Assembly (NCBI GenBank): GCA_900018345.1
Contig: FCNA01000065.1
Location: 1-44,908 of the forward strand
Direction: 5' to 3'
DNA length: 44,908 nucleotides
Origin: Clostridiales bacterium CHKCI006
GTDB taxonomy: Bacteria; Bacillota_I; Bacilli_A; Erysipelotrichales; Coprobacillaceae
The translations under genes were made by a program, and so were the position numbers. This document shows, one piece after another, positions 42,089 through 44,908 of the stretch. The notes under the pieces are model-generated. The model was not told where the DNA came from. It made no database searches and was given only the letters and a program-made list of their open reading frames with translations. Positions within the stretch are counted from its first letter, which is position 1, and every line of letters begins with the position of its first letter.

Positions 42089-43483
42089 TCAAAATTGAAA
42101 ATATAAAAATGGATCATTCAACCCTTGTTGCAGACAATAAACACTGGCTCCAAAGATCACCAGCAGCCCGATCCAAAAGATTCTTTTACGCCGCAGTTTG
42201 TTCATCAGACGCACCGGTAAGCGTGTTGAAAACAGTAGACCAGCCAGCAAGAACGGATAATAAAGAGAAAAATACTTCACATAATCATAGCGAAAGCTTG
42301 ACCACATCCCACCATTAAAGAAAGGAAAGAGCCGCGTGAAGAAAACGCCCAGCTGTGAAATATCGTCAATAGCGAAAATAGCCCAGGTCAAAGGGATGAT
42401 CAGCATCATATAAAGATGTCCGGCCAGGCGATGTTTCGTGAAGAACGAACCGATCCAGAACCTTTCCAGTACTAGGATCACCCACAATACCAGGCCCCAC
42501 AACATAAAATGATAGCCCGCACCGTGCCAGATCCCCGTCAGCAGCCAGACTATGCCTAAGTTGCGAATGGTTTGACGCTTCCCATGACGATTGCCGCCAA
42601 GGGGAATATAGACATACTCTCTAAACCAGGCGCCCAGCGTGATATGCCATCGGCGCCAGAACTCTGTCATGGTCACACTGAGATAGGGATGATCAAAGTT
42701 TTTAGGCAGATGAAAACCAAGCATCTTGCCAAGCCCCACCGCCATCAGCGAATAGCCCCAGAAATCAAAATAGATCTGGAATGTATATGCCAAAATCCCC
42801 ATCCAGGCTAATGGCGTCGAGACACTTTCGAAACCGATCGTGCCAATCTGTGTCCATAATTTTCCGACCGGATTGGCCAGCAGAACCTTTAACCCCAGTC
42901 CTAAGATAAATGTTGCGAGGCCCTGGCGAACAGTACTCCAGCGCATCTTTCTTGCCGTGAGTTCATTTTGCACCTCATGATAGGTCACGATCGGCCCGGC
43001 AATCAGCTGCGCAAACATAGAAAGATAGACTGCATAGCACAACAGGCTCTTCGCTGGTCTGATTTTTTGAGTGTACACATCGACAAGATAAGAAATACCT
43101 TGAAAAGAATAGAAGGAAATACCGATCGGTAAAACGATTTCCTCATTGAAATGATAGCCAGGAATGACTTTTTCAAACTCACTTAAAATAAATCCGAGGT
43201 ATTTAAAGATCACCAGGCTCGTTAGATGAACCACGATCCCAAACACAAGAAAAACACGTCTGTAACGCGGGTAGTCTTCCATCCAGATTCCCATCATAAA
43301 ATCAACCAGGATGCTAAGCAGAAAAAGCGTCAGATATTCCGGATGATCCAGTGTTCCCACAAGATAAAAGCTCAAGCTTCCAATGAGCAGCACCGCATTT
43401 TTAAAACGATCCGGCACAAGATAATAGCATCCAAAAAAGATAGGCATAAAAACAAAAATAAACGGCAGACTGCTGAAGACCAT
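42089..43483 (-). CDS. MBOAT family O-acyltransferase
   Basis: The protein has 464 residues with about 10 to 12 transmembrane helices and belongs to the MBOAT family (AlgI/DltB/PatA-like). The family block EFWRRWHITLGAWFREYVYIPLGGN is present, and the conserved catalytic His is H320 in GIWHGAGYHF. Such proteins pass acyl groups across the membrane, usually to an SGNH or similar partner outside. GAGGAGGAG precedes the ATG. It is the first gene of an overlapping set with the SGNH, sigma and anti-sigma genes. Confidence 0.93.
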   Translation of the reverse strand: MVFSSLPFIFVFMPIFFGCYYLVPDRFKNAVLLIGSLSFYLVGTLDHPEYLTLFLLSILVDFMMGIWMEDYPRYRRVFLVFGIVVHLTSLVIFKYLGFILSEFEKVIPGYHFNEEIVLPIGISFYSFQGISYLVDVYTQKIRPAKSLLCYAVYLSMFAQLIAGPIVTYHEVQNELTARKMRWSTVRQGLATFILGLGLKVLLANPVGKLWTQIGTIGFESVSTPLAWMGILAYTFQIYFDFWGYSLMAVGLGKMLGFHLPKNFDHPYLSVTMTEFWRRWHITLGAWFREYVYIPLGGNRHGKRQTIRNLGIVWLLTGIWHGAGYHFMLWGLVLWVILVLERFWIGSFFTKHRLAGHLYMMLIIPLTWAIFAIDDISQLGVFFTRLFPFFNGGMWSSFRYDYVKYFSLYYPFLLAGLLFSTRLPVRLMNKLRRKRIFWIGLLVIFGASVYCLQQGLNDPFLYFQF

Positions 43484-43503
43484 GGTGAATTCTCCTCCTC
43501 ATA

Positions 43504-43532
43504 CATATATAAAGATGAAGCAGCCCAATCAA
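43504..43532 (-). promoter_or_regulatory. Possible promoter of the MBOAT-SGNH-sigV-rsiV operon
   Basis: TTGATT (43527-43532), a 17-base spacer and TATATG (43504-43509) form a weak SigA-like promoter very close to the ribosome binding site. An ECF-like CGTCTA lies slightly upstream but has no matching AAC -35 at the right distance. Confidence 0.35.
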
Positions 43533-43560
43533 AGGTGACAGGATTTTTTTATTTTTTAGA

Positions 43561-43596
43561 CGCAAAAACGTTTTGCAGAAAAGACTGCAAAACGTT
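43561..43596 (-). terminator. Terminator of the beta-galactosidase gene
   Basis: On the minus strand a perfect 12-bp stem AACGTTTTGCAG/CTGCAAAACGTT with a 6-base loop is followed by a T-run. It lies 13 bases after the stop codon. Confidence 0.9.
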
Positions 43597-43609
43597 CGGT
43601 CTGTTCAAA

Positions 43610-44908
43610 CTAGCCCAGATCTGCGACATCGCGACATTCGATCTCAGCCAGATCCGTTCCATGCAATTCAAAGATCTCGATCGTGTTTTTTCCAGGTTTC
43701 AGTAAAGGTCCTGGCAAATAGAGAGAGCGCTGTGGTCCTCTTTCAAAATAACGTCCCAGATTGAACCCATTGATAAAGACATTGCCCTTATGGAAATGAT
43801 CCAGGTAAACAAACGTATCCTGTGCCTTTTCCACCTCCAATTCTCCTTTATAGAAACATGGTCCTTCGAGGTAAAGACGATCCTCATATTGAAGTCGACT
43901 TAGATCATCTAATGGCAAACACATGATCTGCCAGTCGTGCACCTCCTGTATGCCTAAGAGGACAGCTTCGGTGATTCCCTTGTAATCATAGAGTTCCGGA
44001 CCATAGTTGACCCTTCCCATGTTTTCCACCAGAATATCCAAAGTCAGCGTCTGGCCCCTTTCGACTGCCACCTGGATCGTATCAGACGGCTGATCGCGTT
44101 CAATCACACCTTGGTACTGACCATCAAAGAAAACCAGCGCCCGGTCATGGACCTCTCTTAATTTGAGCGGACGAGACTGAAACGGTCCTTTGAGGGTCGT
44201 GCGATAGAGAATAAAGCCGAAATTCTGACCGACCTTTTCCATTGGCAATACCCGCGGACAAGACAGACGTTTGGTCACGATCTCATCGAGATGACTGAAT
44301 AATGGTGCCGACTGACTCAGACGGAGCTTACCATAAGCACAGGTAGGCTGGTTATGGACTTCCAGCATATCGGTCGGAAAGCCATGGGCCTTCAGCACAG
44401 CCTTGCATGCCTCATATTTAGGGGTCATGTCCCCGTTCTCACTCAACAGGCAATGATAATCATAGCTTGTGACGGTTGGCTGATAGACCTTATCGTGGTT
44501 GGCTCCATTATAAAAATTAAAATTGGTTCCCCCATGAAACATATAGAAATTGACACTGCCGCCTTGAGCCAGGATCTCCTCTAAAGCCTGGGCCGTGTCA
44601 TCAGCCGTGCGTACATGGTGTGCCTCGCCCCAATGATCAAACCAGCCATTCCAGAACTCCCCGCACATCAGCGGCCCTTCAGGCTGAACTTCTCTTAAAT
44701 GCTGAAAATTACGAGTGGCCTGACTACCGAAGTTAACGACCTTAAAGACATCCGGTAAGGTCCCCCCATTCAACATGCTCATATCATCCCCATCACTGGT
44801 AAAGATAAACGCGTTGACCTCTTCTTGGTGATAAATATCCAAAAGGGCCCGCAGATAAGTGTGATCCATGCCATAGCTGCCATATTCATTTTCCAGCTGC
44901 ACCATGAT
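43610..44908 (-). CDS. GH35 beta-galactosidase, partial (5' end missing)
   Basis: At least 432 residues of a glycoside hydrolase family 35 enzyme are visible; the start lies beyond the right edge. The acid/base Glu is in VQLENEYGSYG at the visible N-terminus and the nucleophile Glu in CGEFWNGWFDHWGE. The GGTNFNFYNGAN segment is typical of the family, and the C-terminal domains (including KGNVFINGFNLGRYFERGPQ) are present. The enzyme releases terminal galactose from oligosaccharides. No signal peptide can be judged as the N-terminus is missing. Confidence 0.92.
   Translation of the reverse strand: MMVQLENEYGSYGMDHTYLRALLDIYHQEEVNAFIFTSDGDDMSMLNGGTLPDVFKVVNFGSQATRNFQHLREVQPEGPLMCGEFWNGWFDHWGEAHHVRTADDTAQALEEILAQGGSVNFYMFHGGTNFNFYNGANHDKVYQPTVTSYDYHCLLSENGDMTPKYEACKAVLKAHGFPTDMLEVHNQPTCAYGKLRLSQSAPLFSHLDEIVTKRLSCPRVLPMEKVGQNFGFILYRTTLKGPFQSRPLKLREVHDRALVFFDGQYQGVIERDQPSDTIQVAVERGQTLTLDILVENMGRVNYGPELYDYKGITEAVLLGIQEVHDWQIMCLPLDDLSRLQYEDRLYLEGPCFYKGELEVEKAQDTFVYLDHFHKGNVFINGFNLGRYFERGPQRSLYLPGPLLKPGKNTIEIFELHGTDLAEIECRDVADLG

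Noticed and set aside
43540-43570. ECF-type CGTCTA box upstream of the MBOAT operon as a SigV promoter
   Set aside because: No AAC-type -35 at 16-17 bases is present; the nearby AAC bases belong to the beta-galactosidase terminator.
1-44908. tRNA or rRNA genes and CRISPR arrays
   Set aside because: No cloverleaf-like segments, rRNA motifs or regularly spaced direct repeats were seen on either strand.

Overview
The window looks like the chromosome of a low-to-moderate GC, endospore-forming member of the Bacillota, most likely of the Erysipelotrichia. Evidence for this includes the Bacillus-like order cysS-mrnC-rlmB-sigH-rpmG-secE-nusG-rplK-rplA-rplJ-rplL-ybxB-rpoB-rpoC, Gram-positive leader RNAs (a Cys T-box, an L10 leader, a probable L1 site and a THF riboswitch), and spore genes (cwlJ, gerQ, spoVT, yabP, yabQ). 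Species and genus cannot be fixed from the sequence alone.

Layout: bases 1-244 hold the start of a coiled-coil gene, possibly an IS66-type transposase. Bases 576-16177 are a minus-strand block for transcription and translation, running from cysS (behind a Cys T-box) through mrnC, rlmB, a divergent SigH-like sigma factor, rpmG-secE-nusG, a newly noted 29-codon ORF, rplKA, rplJL, ybxB and rpoBC. A lipoprotein gene lies upstream of cysS. Bases 16251-20045 hold glycogen synthesis genes (glgC-glgD-glgA). Bases 20128-21090 hold plus-strand cwlJ-gerQ, in which cwlJ has no ordinary start codon. Bases 21132-26473 run on the minus strand: spoVT, rqcP, yabP, yabQ, divIC, an esterase and folC, then folT behind its own THF riboswitch, and a GNAT gene. 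Bases 26532-30042 are small metabolic and stress genes. Bases 30113-35855 carry an M18 aminopeptidase and the glycolytic genes gpmI, tpiA and pgk, with three small uncharacterised genes among them. Bases 35918-38661 carry a lactonase-GNAT-ribokinase operon whose only visible terminator lies beyond an oppositely oriented rhodanese gene. Bases 38730-39848 carry DUF6624 and XRE-family genes.

The most interesting system is at 39950-43483. It is a four-gene overlapping operon: MBOAT acyltransferase, membrane-anchored SGNH hydrolase, SigV-like ECF sigma factor and RsiV-like anti-sigma factor. In Bacillus subtilis SigV/RsiV senses lysozyme and controls the one-chain O-acetyltransferase OatA. Here the same regulatory pair appears coupled to a two-chain (PatA/PatB-like) O-acyl transfer module, which suggests a lysozyme-inducible peptidoglycan O-acetylation system of different composition. 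The window ends inside a GH35 beta-galactosidase gene.

Other points worth checking are an Asn in place of the usual His in the rifamycin-binding region of RpoB, long acidic tails on both RpoB and RpoC, an apparent AUC start for cwlJ, and a hairpin that covers the spoVT ribosome binding site.
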